64,000 nucleotides of DNA from CAYMLL01 sp964390645 (GTDB lineage Bacteria > Planctomycetota > UBA8108): the NCBI GenBank assembly GCA_964390645.1, contig CAYMLL010000002.1, positions 1-64,000 on the forward strand, read 5' to 3'. The notes under the pieces were generated by a model, which had not been told where the DNA came from, searched no databases, and worked only from the letters and a program-made list of their open reading frames with translations. Within the stretch, counting starts at the first letter, position 1. Every line of letters begins with the position of its first letter. The translations under genes and the position numbers were made by a program. This document shows positions 16,965 to 26,114 of this stretch, piece by piece.

Positions 16965-17423
16965 CTACTTGCCGCCCTTGCTTTCCTCGCTCTGCTTCGG
17001 CTGGCGCGTGAAGCCGCCCACCTTGTTCAGCCGGCTTATATCGACCGGGCCCTTGAACACCTCGGCGAAGCGTCTGCCGAACGCCCGGAGATGCGGCTGA
17101 GCCCCGTGAGTCTTCAAGGTCTCCACGGAGTCGAAGCACTCGTAGAACACGACCTTGTCAGGCTCCTTCTCGTAGCGGTGCGCGACGTACGTCAGCACCC
17201 CCGGCTCCTTCTCCTCGACGGCCCTGGTCAGCTTGCCGAGCAGGTCGACAGCCTCCTTCTCCTTGCCGTCCTGAATGCTGAAGCTGGCTATCTGGGTGAT
17301 CCACTTGGACTCGTCGGTTGCCGCGGAGGCGGTACGGGAGAAGCCGAACATCGTTCCCGCACCAGCCGCCATGGCGGCGCCGGTCATGAAAACATCCCTG
17401 CGACTCGGCGTGTCGTGTGACAT
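16965..17423 (-). CDS. Tat-exported antibiotic-biosynthesis-monooxygenase (ABM) domain protein
   Basis: A 152-residue protein beginning with a Tat-like signal (SRRDVFMTGAAMAAGAGTMFG, cleavage near TASAA). The remainder is a single ABM dimeric alpha-beta barrel: ITQIASFSIQDGKEKEAVDLL, EPGVLTYVAHRYEKEPDKVVFYECFDSVETLKTHGAQPHLRAF, then a short charged tail. ABM proteins include quinol and anthrone monooxygenases and haem-degrading enzymes; export through Tat suggests folding, perhaps with a cofactor, before secretion. It is upstream of and probably co-transcribed with the acyl-CoA dehydrogenase (27-base gap). Confidence 0.82.
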   Translation of the reverse strand: MSHDTPSRRDVFMTGAAMAAGAGTMFGFSRTASAATDESKWITQIASFSIQDGKEKEAVDLLGKLTRAVEEKEPGVLTYVAHRYEKEPDKVVFYECFDSVETLKTHGAQPHLRAFGRRFAEVFKGPVDISRLNKVGGFTRQPKQSEESKGGK

Positions 17424-18038
17424 CGTTGAGACCCTTCGAATTGCTGGGAGAACGACGCGATCGAGGACCGTTCACGCCGGTGTGGCATACGTGGTCGTTG
17501 TAGCCAGTGGATCAGCTCGAGGCAAGGAAATAGGCGAGCCGGGACTCGCGTCGGAGTCATCACCAACAACATGACACTCATGTCATCACAACGACGCCGG
17601 GTGCGTCGCCAGCTCCCTCGATGTTGCCTCCGATGTATCAGCAGTATCACGATCGCGCGAACTCCTACGTCACTCCCGTACGGACCGCATCGACGACTCC
17701 GCTCTGTCTCCGTACTTGGCGTGGCGAGCCACGAAAGCTGTCCGTCATGAGGTCGAGCTCGGTCACTCGATCCTGAGGAGCCCGGTGAATCGTCCGCTCC
17801 CATCGCTACAAGGACGAAGGGCGCGGCACGAAGCACCGCGCTCTCGACGCAAGCGAGGCGCCAGAGATCCGAGGCCCCGCGAGATCCTCGGCGAGTCGCC
17901 CGGCCATCCTGCCGGTGAGCCAGGAAGAACACCGTTCACCTCGTCGAGCAACGTCAGCGACGACAACCCGTACGGCCTCGGGGACTGCCTCGCCGGACGC
18001 GCGCAAGGAGGAAACCGATGTGTCGACGTGAAAGAACG
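17424..18038. other. 615-base intergenic region with a short palindrome
   Basis: No convincing gene on either strand. The only structure seen is ATGACA-CTCA-TGTCAT at 17571-17586, a perfect 6-bp inverted repeat flanked by two GTCATCAC copies (about 17566 and 17583 onward), which could be an operator for the divergent side of the ABM gene some 150 bases away. Confidence 0.3.
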
Positions 18039-19400
18039 CTAGCGGCGCTCCCGGGGAACGGGCGCCTCCGTACGTTTCGCTTCCGGGTTGGTCGAATCCG
18101 GCGCGTCGGACAGCTGCGACTTCACGAACGACGCATCACGAACCACCGTCGCCCGGCGAAATCCCGTTTGCCACCGAGCGTCGACGACACCGCTCCCCAC
18201 GACTCGCGAGTTCGCGATCACGGTGTCGAAGTCGGTGCCCGTCCTCTTGCCCTTGTCGTGGTGCATCTTGACCAGGAATTTTCCCGACGGGAGCGCCGGA
18301 CTGTCGGTCTTCTGGCTATCGATCATCAGATAACCCTGCGCGTAGTCGCCGAGCTTTCTGCTACGCAACATGACGAACGAGCTGACCGCGGCCGGTCGGT
18401 CCTGCCACTGGCCTTCTGCCCCCGGCTTCGGAGCGTGGACGGTGAGCATCCCCGTCTTCTTCTTCCAGCCGGCGGGAACGTGTGCCACACGCAGAAAGAA
18501 CGCGGAGCCGGTGTACGTCGATCGGCGCGGCAGCGACTCCGCCGAGGGGTAGCGGCCCTTCACAATCGCGGCGTAGTCACGAAGCCAGCCGAGGAACGCC
18601 ATGTGGTCGGTGTCGTCGAGGAACATCTTCTGTTCGCCGCCGTGCTCCGTGATGTTCAGCGGCTTCAGCAGGAGCTCGCTTTCCTCCGGTTTCTCGAGGC
18701 TGACAAGCTCTCGCTCGACCAAGGCGAGAAGCGTTGCCCGCGGGTCAGGCTTGAGCCACCCGAGCTTCTCCGCACCGTATTCCTCCACGAGGTTCGGGTA
18801 ACGGGACCCACTGTCCGTATGGCAGCTGTCGCAACGGAAGCGGAGGGACCAGACCTTCCGCGAGAACGACTCGACCAAGCCGTCGAGGAGACCGTGGCGA
18901 ATCACCTCGTCCGGGATCTTCGGCTTCGCGAGCTTCGATCGGTCCAGTGGCCGTGCGTTCCGGAGCTTCCGATCCTTCACCGAAGCCTCGATCCACGCCG
19001 TGAACGACTCGAGCTCGGCCTTACGTGTGCTCTCGTGGACGAGGTCCGCCTCCCCCTTCTCCTGAGGTCGTTTGTTGATCAGTCGCAGGATCCTGGACTT
19101 CCCGGGGCGTTCAAGGTCGAGCAACCCCTGGTCCCGGAGTGACCGGAACGTCTCCTCGTGGGACGACAGGATGTAGTCCTTGAGGTCGACGGGGCCCAGG
19201 TGACACTGGACGCAGCTCGACCGCTCTTGCGAACGGAAGATCGGCAGGATACGTGCCTCGAAGATCCGATCCGGTGACTCCGGATCCCCTTCCGCCACCG
19301 GGACCTCGGCCGCCGCCGAGGCAGGAAGCAGCACGCCGACGAGCATCGTCACCAGAAGCCCGCCGCTCGCGCGCCGAAGACGTCGAACTCGTCGTGCCAT
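18039..19400 (-). CDS. Secreted planctomycete-type cytochrome c (PSCyt1-like) protein
   Basis: A 453-residue exported protein. The start is the ATG before MARRVRRLRRASGG, which leads into a signal peptide ending ASAAAE; the frame upstream is non-coding. Two CxxCH sites are present: CVQCH near residue 70 in a PIFRSQERSSCVQCHLGP context, the PSCyt1 pattern, and CDSCH near residue 190. Between them is a segment with repeated Leu/Lys helices. The C-terminal third is beta-rich (TGSAFFLRVAHVPAGWKKKTG, YAQGYLMIDSQKTD). PSCyt1 proteins are thought to carry electrons or link to carbohydrate-binding partners; the partner here is not obvious. Confidence 0.8.
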   Translation of the reverse strand: MARRVRRLRRASGGLLVTMLVGVLLPASAAAEVPVAEGDPESPDRIFEARILPIFRSQERSSCVQCHLGPVDLKDYILSSHEETFRSLRDQGLLDLERPGKSRILRLINKRPQEKGEADLVHESTRKAELESFTAWIEASVKDRKLRNARPLDRSKLAKPKIPDEVIRHGLLDGLVESFSRKVWSLRFRCDSCHTDSGSRYPNLVEEYGAEKLGWLKPDPRATLLALVERELVSLEKPEESELLLKPLNITEHGGEQKMFLDDTDHMAFLGWLRDYAAIVKGRYPSAESLPRRSTYTGSAFFLRVAHVPAGWKKKTGMLTVHAPKPGAEGQWQDRPAAVSSFVMLRSRKLGDYAQGYLMIDSQKTDSPALPSGKFLVKMHHDKGKRTGTDFDTVIANSRVVGSGVVDARWQTGFRRATVVRDASFVKSQLSDAPDSTNPEAKRTEAPVPRERR

Positions 19401-19687
19401 GGAATGACTCCGCACCGAGCGCCTCAAACAGGTCTCAGCATCGCACAGAGGTACGTTCGGAGCAACGCTCGAGCCACCAGGGACGGCACGACGAGACCGG
19501 GACGAAAGGAGCCGTACGCGCGCCCCTCGAGCAACCCATCGACGACACGAACGCTGCCGAGACCCGATATCACCCGCGATGACGGCCGAGCTCACACGAC
19601 AAGCCCGGTGCCCCGGCCCCGGGACGCCCCGCGACAGGAGAATCCTGCAAGGCGTTACCGGCGAGGACCGGCAGCATCTCGCCGTAC

Positions 19688-22471
19688 TCAATCCGCCACG
19701 CTGCTCGTAACAGCCCTGATGAACCTCGGGTGGTACTTCCCGAAGTTCTTTCCTGCCGTCAGACGCGTCATGGTGATCACGAGAGCCTTCTCCAGATCGA
19801 CCCTCAGCGTGCACGAAGAATAGGAGCCGTGACCGATGGTGCGCTGGCTGAGCCCGTTTCCACGAAACCACGTCAGACCGACTCCCCATGTCACCTTCGT
19901 ATCGGGGCCCAGGAGCTTGTCCAGCTTCCGTGGCAGCATCTGCTGGAACGTCTCCTCGCTGAAGAACCGGAGGTTTCCGTAAGCTCCACGGTTGGCCAGC
20001 ATCTGTCCGACCCTCGCCAGGTCGTACGCGTTGGACCATGACATCGCCGAGCCATCGACCGATTCGATCGACTCACAACCGAGCGGACCGAAGAGATACC
20101 GCTGGTACAGACGGGGAAGCGCCAGGCCGGTCAACTGTTCCAGGGCTTTCAGGCCAATCGCGATGCTCGTGCCGTTGTATCGAAACTGCTTCCCGATTCC
20201 CAGATACGGATAGGCCTCACCATAAACGTGCTCGAGATCGTTCCAGGGATCGGTGAAGTGGCCATCCATGTCCGCTGTATGTGTGAACAGGTGGTGAAAT
20301 GTGACCGGAGTCTCCACATGCTCGTCTTGAAACTCCGGCAGCACCTTGCCCACCGGATCGTCGAGGCTGATGATGCCCTGATCCACGAACGTCATCAGCA
20401 GGGACCCTGACAGGGCCTTCGATATCGAATACACGACGTGCTTGGTGGCCGTCGTGATCGGTTCGCCCCTCCTCGATCCGTAAGCACGATCGAGGAACAC
20501 CACGCCGTTCCGTGCCACACACACGTTGAATGGCTGGTCGGAGTCGTTGGCCCATTCCTCGAGCACGGCATGAATCTCGCTGGTCGCTCCGGGTTTCATC
20601 CCCGCTTCGATCTCCGTACCTTCTCGCAACACGGGCGCGTTCAACCCATCGACCGCCAGGGGACACTCGACCTTCTCCGAAAAACGTTCGGCGTTGCCGT
20701 TGAGCTTTCGCTTCAGCTCCAGCCACCATTGCCGATCCTTCGTCACGGCGCTGTCCAGTCGCGACACGGCCCCTTGCTGCGAACCCGTCTCGTCGATACC
20801 GGCCAGTAGAACCGCGAAGGCGTGAGACCGCCCGATGTCGCGTCCGATCGCGGACGAAACGTAGTCGTTTACACTCTGCTCCTGGTGGCGCCGCTTCACC
20901 TCGGCCACGCCGGTGGCCGGCGGAAACGCCAGCTCAACCTGGAACTGATCGTCACGAAGTGAAAGACGTCGCGGCGACTTGTAGAGGGTGCGAAATCGCG
21001 TGTAGACCCTCCCGTCCTCGGCCTTGATCCTCACGACCGCTCCGTAGCGACCCGCGGTTGTCGCCTCATCCACGACCTCGTAGTCCCTGGAATAGAAGGT
21101 CACGTCGATTTCGTAATCCCCCAGCAGCCGACGAGCCTGGTCGGGTCGGAGAAAGTCGCATGACGGGAATGATCCGCTCCGCGAGAAGACACTCGGCTGA
21201 AACGCGAACTCGGCGTTCAGCAGCGGCCTGGCTCGATTGGCCGCAGAAAGGAACCCGGTCGTGACGGTGAGATTCTCGTAGACGTAAGCTCGATCCCGGC
21301 CGCCGGCCGCGAGGTCGAGGTCGCCGTCAAGATCGATGTCCGCGAGCACTGCTTCGTGAACCGGACCGGTGGTCTTGACTGACCACGCCGGCTCTGCGGC
21401 GAGCTTTCCGTCCTTGCTCCGATACAGGAAGACCATGCCGCCACTGGCATAGTCGGCGGCGATGACGTCATCGTCCCCGTCGTTGTCGACGTCACCGAAC
21501 TGGAACGCATGAAAGAGGGTCCTGGGCGAGCTCTTCCACCGGACCTGCATGATCGCCGAGTCGTCTTGACGGACCAGCTGCAAGCTCGTGCCAAAGCCTC
21601 CCCACGCTCCCTTCGCGCAGAACAGCTCCGGCTGACCATCCCGGTCGAGATCATGCAGATAGTGCCGCTGAGTCCAGCGGTTCTCCTTGTCCTCGTAGAC
21701 CACCGTTCCCCTGTCGAACACATTGTCCGAGTTGCTGTAGACCACCGTCTTTCCCGACGGGTAGTGCGCTACGATGTCGAGGTCCCCGTCGCCATCGTAG
21801 TCGGCGAAAATAGCCGCCTCGGAGTATTCGGAGTGTCCGATCTTCAGGGTGGGTTCCTTCGCCGGCGTTCCGGTCGTGTTCTCGAACAGCGCAACACCCA
21901 TGATCGGTTTGCCGCTTGCCATCACCATGTCGTAGTCGCCGTCCTGATCGAAATCACCGAAATCGATCTGGTTCGCGTTCGTGATGATGGCGGTCTCCCA
22001 GCTTGGCGCCGCGTCGAACTTGCCCCGCCTGTTGAAGTAGAGCGTGCAATGGCTCTCGTGTGTGCCGGCCAGGTCCATCCAACCGTCGCGATTGAAGTCG
22101 ATCACATCGATATGATCGCAATCGGTGGTCTCGTTCGACTCCCACACGGGTTCCTTCGACAAGGTACCGGCCCGATTCCGATACAGGGCCCAGCGCTTCG
22201 GACCGGACAGGGATGTCAGGAAATCCGTGTATCCATCACGGTCGAAATCGATGAACCGGGCGATGCCGTCGCCTCCCGACACGGTCGTGCCGCTGCTCCA
22301 GATCGGCCTGGAGGAGAAGATGTCCTCGGCTCGTGCCGAACCCGGGATCATGAGCGCGAGAAGGGCGGCGAACCACGTAAGCCTGCTCCGTCTGGCGTGC
22401 GTACACGTGCCGGGGTCCTTGCCGAGAAATCGTCTCCTGCTGACGTGCTGCATGAAACCTGGTGCGGCCAT
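19688..22471 (-). CDS. FG-GAP/VCBS-repeat propeller fused to a serine beta-lactamase domain
   Basis: A secreted protein of about 927 residues in two parts. After a signal peptide (LTWFAALLALMIPGSARA) comes an N-terminal propeller of some seven repeats, each with a calcium-loop motif such as DFDRDGYTD, DFNRDGWMD, DFDQDGDYD, DYDGDGDLD, DLDRDGQPE, DVDNDGDDD and DIDLDGDLD. A linker domain of about 250 residues is unassigned. The C-terminal 320 residues are a class C beta-lactamase/esterase-type domain with SISK (nucleophile Ser), YNG as the Tyr-x-x motif and HGSYSS as the third box. Likely an outer-surface esterase or peptidase rather than an antibiotic-hydrolysing enzyme. Start is uncertain: a GTG at 22519 or ATG at 22453 is possible. 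Confidence 0.85.
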   Translation of the reverse strand: MAAPGFMQHVSRRRFLGKDPGTCTHARRSRLTWFAALLALMIPGSARAEDIFSSRPIWSSGTTVSGGDGIARFIDFDRDGYTDFLTSLSGPKRWALYRNRAGTLSKEPVWESNETTDCDHIDVIDFNRDGWMDLAGTHESHCTLYFNRRGKFDAAPSWETAIITNANQIDFGDFDQDGDYDMVMASGKPIMGVALFENTTGTPAKEPTLKIGHSEYSEAAIFADYDGDGDLDIVAHYPSGKTVVYSNSDNVFDRGTVVYEDKENRWTQRHYLHDLDRDGQPELFCAKGAWGGFGTSLQLVRQDDSAIMQVRWKSSPRTLFHAFQFGDVDNDGDDDVIAADYASGGMVFLYRSKDGKLAAEPAWSVKTTGPVHEAVLADIDLDGDLDLAAGGRDRAYVYENLTVTTGFLSAANRARPLLNAEFAFQPSVFSRSGSFPSCDFLRPDQARRLLGDYEIDVTFYSRDYEVVDEATTAGRYGAVVRIKAEDGRVYTRFRTLYKSPRRLSLRDDQFQVELAFPPATGVAEVKRRHQEQSVNDYVSSAIGRDIGRSHAFAVLLAGIDETGSQQGAVSRLDSAVTKDRQWWLELKRKLNGNAERFSEKVECPLAVDGLNAPVLREGTEIEAGMKPGATSEIHAVLEEWANDSDQPFNVCVARNGVVFLDRAYGSRRGEPITTATKHVVYSISKALSGSLLMTFVDQGIISLDDPVGKVLPEFQDEHVETPVTFHHLFTHTADMDGHFTDPWNDLEHVYGEAYPYLGIGKQFRYNGTSIAIGLKALEQLTGLALPRLYQRYLFGPLGCESIESVDGSAMSWSNAYDLARVGQMLANRGAYGNLRFFSEETFQQMLPRKLDKLLGPDTKVTWGVGLTWFRGNGLSQRTIGHGSYSSCTLRVDLEKALVITMTRLTAGKNFGKYHPRFIRAVTSSVAD

Positions 22472-23117
22472 CGTTGGACTCAGCCTCTCGTGGATCGTGC
22501 TGGTGAAATCCTCGATCACTGTTCAGCGTGCGAACCCGTGCCGGGTCACCGGGTGAAACCAGCGGCAGACAACGTTCCGACAGAGCAGCGTGCTCGCGTC
22601 TGGCGATCGTGCAAACGGAACCGGAAACCACGGTGAGAAGCCACAGATTCTAACGCCGGTGCGCGTTCCGGTCGAGGCGCAGCGCGGATCACGAAGGTCT
22701 GGCACCGGACTCAGGCATGCGGACGCGTTCGCTCCCGGAAGGCTGCACACTTCCAGCCCGACGGAATCCTCCCGGACGGATCAGCACGCTTCTTGACTCA
22801 CAGCCGGTAGTTGTAAGAACATCCGGACCTGGTGTTCCGCGACTGGCACCTCGACAAGGTCTGCCATGAAGACAAGAACACGAGTCAAGCGTCCTCGTTT
22901 CCCCGGAACGGCAAGGTCGGCTCCCTGCAGGATTCCCGCTTGCACCCTGATACTCGACGGGAGTTCCGTCCCATCCGGCCGAATCCGCAGCGAAGAGACC
23001 GGGACGGAAGAGAGGGGCACCGAGCCTCTGACCGAGCATGCGCCGCCGCTCGCCGCAGCCTGTCGATGGTGAGCTGTTACTGTCGATCCGGACGATTCTG
23101 CACGCAAGGAGACAAGC
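22472..23117. other. Intergenic region, about 650 bases, nothing recognised
   Basis: Divergent spacer between the FG-GAP/beta-lactamase gene (-) and the DUF35 gene (+). Short open frames on both strands lack ribosome sites and family motifs. The only functional signal is the AAGGAGA ribosome site just before 23118. Confidence 0.4.
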
Positions 23118-23546
23118 ATGTCAGAGCAGGCGGAGGTCACCGGGCCACTTCCGGTCGTCAGCTGGCTCAAGCTACCTGCAGACGGTGATCCATATCTTGA
23201 AGGACACAAGTGTCAGGAGTGCGGCGCAATCTATCTCGGCGAGCGAGATCACTGCTCGAGCTGTGGGGCCCGGGACACGATGACCGTCACCGAGCTCTCC
23301 ACCAGAGGTAAGCTGTACTCGTACAGCATCGTGTACCGGAGCTACCCGGGAATCGACGTGCCGTACATCTCGGCCATCGTGGACCTGGAAGGCGGAGGCA
23401 CGGTCAAGGGCAACCTGATCAACGTCGACCCCGACCCCGACAAGATCGAGTTCGATATGGCGGTTGACGTCGTGTTTCAGGACGCGCTCGGTCGCAAGGA
23501 CGGGGACGGCAACAGCTATATCAGCTACTTCTTTCAACCAGCCTAG
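23118..23546 (+). CDS. DUF35/OB-fold acyl-CoA-associated zinc-ribbon protein
   Basis: A 142-residue protein with an N-terminal rubredoxin-like zinc ribbon (CQECGAIYLGERDHCSSCG, two CxxC pairs, residues 34-52) followed by an OB-fold (residues about 55-140). DUF35 proteins partner thiolases or hydratases and bind the acyl-CoA; examples are the ChsH2 C-terminal domain of steroid degradation and archaeal acetoacetyl-CoA thiolase complexes. The next gene, 65 bases downstream, is exactly such a thiolase, which strongly supports a two-component complex. The ATG follows AAGGAGACAAGC. Confidence 0.9.
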   Translation: MSEQAEVTGPLPVVSWLKLPADGDPYLEGHKCQECGAIYLGERDHCSSCGARDTMTVTELSTRGKLYSYSIVYRSYPGIDVPYISAIVDLEGGGTVKGNLINVDPDPDKIEFDMAVDVVFQDALGRKDGDGNSYISYFFQPA

Positions 23547-23611
23547 ATACCCGGCCAGCGAGGCCACAACACCACACGGCACGAAGCTCGGCAACGAAAC
23601 AGGAGATACAC

Positions 23612-24754
23612 ATGGGCGACGTATACGTGATCGGTGTCGACATGATCAAGTTCGGCCGCTTCCCCGAAAAGACGGTGCCGCAACTCGGCGCCAGTGCCGC
23701 GCTGATGGCCCTGGACGACGCCGGGATGAACATCCACGACATACAGGCCCTCTACTGCGGGAACCTGGGTCAGGCCAGCGGCATGGTGGGCCAGAAGATC
23801 CTGCGGGAGATCGGCCAGACCGGGATCGGCGTCGTGAACTGCGCCAACGCCTGCGCCACCGGCGCGACAGCCTTCAGGGAAGCGTGGATGTCGATCAAGG
23901 CCGAGGTGTTCGACGTGGTCCTGGCGGTCGGCGTCGAGCAGATGGGCAGAGGACTGCTGGGAGGAGCCGGCGGAGCCACAGGCATACCGCGAGAAGGGCT
24001 TCTGGGATCAGTGACCATGCCGGCAGTGTTTGCAGAAGCAGGAATGGAACACTCTCGAAACCATGGAACGACATTCGAGCAGTTCGCGAAGGTGTCCGTG
24101 AAGAACCACCATCACTCGACCATGAATCCGAAGGCCATGTACCAGATCGAGACGCCTCTGGATACGGTGATGAATGCGGAGATGATCGCCTATCCGAACA
24201 CCAAGCTGATGTGCTCGGTGAACGTGGATGGAGCGGCTGCTTCAGTATTGGTCTCCGAACGGAAGGCCAGGGAAATGGGCCTGTCACGTGCCGTGAAGGT
24301 GAGAGCGTCCGTGCTCACCAGCGATCCTTATTCCGATCGTGATCTCGTGATGCCCGATGTGAACGCCGTCACCCGTCGGGCCGCCGAGCAAGCCTACGAG
24401 ATGGCGGGCGTGGGTCCTGACGAGATCGACCTGATCGAGCTACACGACTGTTTCGCCACTGCAGAGATCCTCCACTACGGGAACCTGGGGCTCTGCAAGG
24501 ACGGCGAGGCGGGACGGATGATCGACGACGGAGAGGTAGCTCTGGGTGGTCGGATTCCCGTCAATGTCTCCGGCGGTCTGCTCTCCAAGGGCCACCCCCT
24601 GGGCGCTACCGGCCTCGCCAACATCTACGAGATCTGCACCCATCTGCGTGGGGAGGCCGACAAGCGACAGGTGGAAGGCGCCCGTATCGGGATGACTCAC
24701 GTGATCGGGCTCGGCAGCGCCTGCGGGATTCACATCCTCGAAAAGGCCGCGTAG
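23612..24754 (+). CDS. Thiolase of the SCP-x/acetyl-CoA acetyltransferase-like family
   Basis: A 380-residue thiolase-fold enzyme. Catalytic residues are visible: Cys81 in NACATGATA, the His of IELHDCFATAE, the His of SKGHPLGATG and the C-terminal GLGSACG. Length and motifs fit the lipid-transfer-protein-type thiolases, which usually need a DUF35 partner; that gene lies directly upstream. The enzyme would cleave a 3-ketoacyl-CoA, or run an aldol-type retro-cleavage as in Ltp2-like steroid enzymes. The GGAG-like ACAGGAGATACAC element precedes the ATG. It likely belongs to an operon running to about 26040. Confidence 0.92.
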   Translation: MGDVYVIGVDMIKFGRFPEKTVPQLGASAALMALDDAGMNIHDIQALYCGNLGQASGMVGQKILREIGQTGIGVVNCANACATGATAFREAWMSIKAEVFDVVLAVGVEQMGRGLLGGAGGATGIPREGLLGSVTMPAVFAEAGMEHSRNHGTTFEQFAKVSVKNHHHSTMNPKAMYQIETPLDTVMNAEMIAYPNTKLMCSVNVDGAAASVLVSERKAREMGLSRAVKVRASVLTSDPYSDRDLVMPDVNAVTRRAAEQAYEMAGVGPDEIDLIELHDCFATAEILHYGNLGLCKDGEAGRMIDDGEVALGGRIPVNVSGGLLSKGHPLGATGLANIYEICTHLRGEADKRQVEGARIGMTHVIGLGSACGIHILEKAA

Positions 24755-24806
24755 AAAACACCTGGCCCTGCAGAGCCGGGACGTTTCTCGCGCCAGACGG
24801 AATCGC

Positions 24807-25289
24807 ATGCGTATCGGCGTCGTCAGCGATACCCACGACAATCTCCCCAACGTTCGCCGGATCGTCGAGCTTTTCAACGAGGCCAATGTGGATCGCGTGG
24901 TCCACACCGGCGACATCACCAGGCCGAAGACCCTCGACCTGCTGGCAGGGTTGGATGTGCCGCTGGTGGGCGTGTTCGGAAACAACGATGAACGGAAGGC
25001 GCTCTCGGAGACTGCGGACAGTCTCGGAATCGAGCTCTCCGAACCACCCCTGGAGTTGAGGTGGGCGAGTAGGAATCTCGTCGTAGTTCATGATCCGTTG
25101 GAGCTCGAGGGCGTTGACGAGACCGCCTACGACGTGATCCTGTACGGTCACATTCACCGGCAAGTCATCGATTACTCCGACGGGAGACTGACATTCAATC
25201 CGGGAGAGTGCGCCGGGATGATGCCCGGCCACAACGCCATCGGCGTGCTGGATCTCGTCACGCTTGAAGCCGGGATCCTCAAGTTTTGA
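24807..25289 (+). CDS. YfcE/MJ0936-type metallophosphoesterase
   Basis: A 160-residue calcineurin-like phosphoesterase. All five metal-binding motifs are in place: VSDTHDN, HTGDITRP, VFGNNDER, a VVVHD His and YGHIHRQ, ending with NPGECAG. Homologues hydrolyse phosphodiesters such as 2',3'-cAMP or model substrates with manganese; the physiological substrate is generally unknown. It is on the same strand 52 bases after the thiolase gene and 79 bases before a dienelactone hydrolase, so it is probably co-transcribed, but its link to CoA metabolism is not evident. Confidence 0.9.
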   Translation: MRIGVVSDTHDNLPNVRRIVELFNEANVDRVVHTGDITRPKTLDLLAGLDVPLVGVFGNNDERKALSETADSLGIELSEPPLELRWASRNLVVVHDPLELEGVDETAYDVILYGHIHRQVIDYSDGRLTFNPGECAGMMPGHNAIGVLDLVTLEAGILKF

Positions 25290-25368
25290 CGAAGAAGGGA
25301 TTGACCGACAAGAGGACGCGGCACGCCAGGTATACGGTGCACCGCGATCACGGAGAGAGGACCTGACT

Positions 25369-26040
25369 TTGGGTGAGCAACGGCAACTCCATTCGAGTGA
25401 CGGCTTCAGCTTCGGTATCTATCAGGCATCGCCCCCGGGAGTCCCTGAAGGCGCCGTGGTGGTGATTCAGGAGATCTTCGGTGTGAACAATCACATCCGA
25501 GAGATCTGCGATGGATACGCGGAAGCGGGCTACGTCGCCATCGCGCCGCAGATCTTCGATCGCGTGGAGCGCGATATCGATCTCGGTTACGAGGAGAGCG
25601 ACATGACCCGAGGTATTTCGCTCGCATTCGAAGAGCTCGATCGCGAAGACGCGTTACGTGACTTGCAAGAAACCGTCGAAGACGCGAGTCAGTTCGGCAA
25701 AGTAGCTGTGGTCGGCTATTGCTTCGGCGGCCTCCTGAGCTGGCTCTCCGCATGCGAGTTGAGTGGCATCGCATGCGCTGTGCCTTACTACGGTGGCGGG
25801 ATCGCCGGCGAGACCGGACGGTCGCCAAGGTGTCCGGTGATCATGCACTTCGGTGAGCTGGACGCCCACATCCCGCTGAGCGACGTCGAGAAGATACGAG
25901 CTGCTCAGCCGGATGTTCCGATTCACGTCTATGACGCCGATCACGGGTTCAACTGTGATCATCGCGACAGCTACAACGCCGAAGCCTCGGCAACGGCACT
26001 GACACGTACACTGGCTTTCTTCGCGAAGCACCTGGCCTGA
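25369..26040 (+). CDS. Dienelactone hydrolase family protein
   Basis: A 223-residue cytoplasmic hydrolase. The start is placed at TTG because GGAGAGAGG sits eight bases upstream and the protein then begins just before the conserved GEQRQLHSSDGFSFGIYQA strand. The dienelactone hydrolase triad is intact: Cys118 in VVGYCFGG, Asp in GELDAHIP, His in DADHGFNC. The Glu of IQEIFG, which assists Cys activation in this family, is also present. Members open dienelactones from catechol degradation or act as general carboxylic ester hydrolases. It ends the run that started with DUF35 and thiolase. Confidence 0.9.
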   Translation: MGEQRQLHSSDGFSFGIYQASPPGVPEGAVVVIQEIFGVNNHIREICDGYAEAGYVAIAPQIFDRVERDIDLGYEESDMTRGISLAFEELDREDALRDLQETVEDASQFGKVAVVGYCFGGLLSWLSACELSGIACAVPYYGGGIAGETGRSPRCPVIMHFGELDAHIPLSDVEKIRAAQPDVPIHVYDADHGFNCDHRDSYNAEASATALTRTLAFFAKHLA

Positions 26041-26114
26041 CGCCGGGCTCGCCCCCGACACGCGAAGCCGGACTCCGGAACATCACGACCCGGCTGCTGC
26101 AGCAGATCGACGGG

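Noticed and set aside
18039..20039. A 666-residue version of the cytochrome gene
   Set aside because: The extra N-terminal part overlaps the 3' end of the FG-GAP gene antisense frame and is non-coding; the signal peptide starts at 19400.
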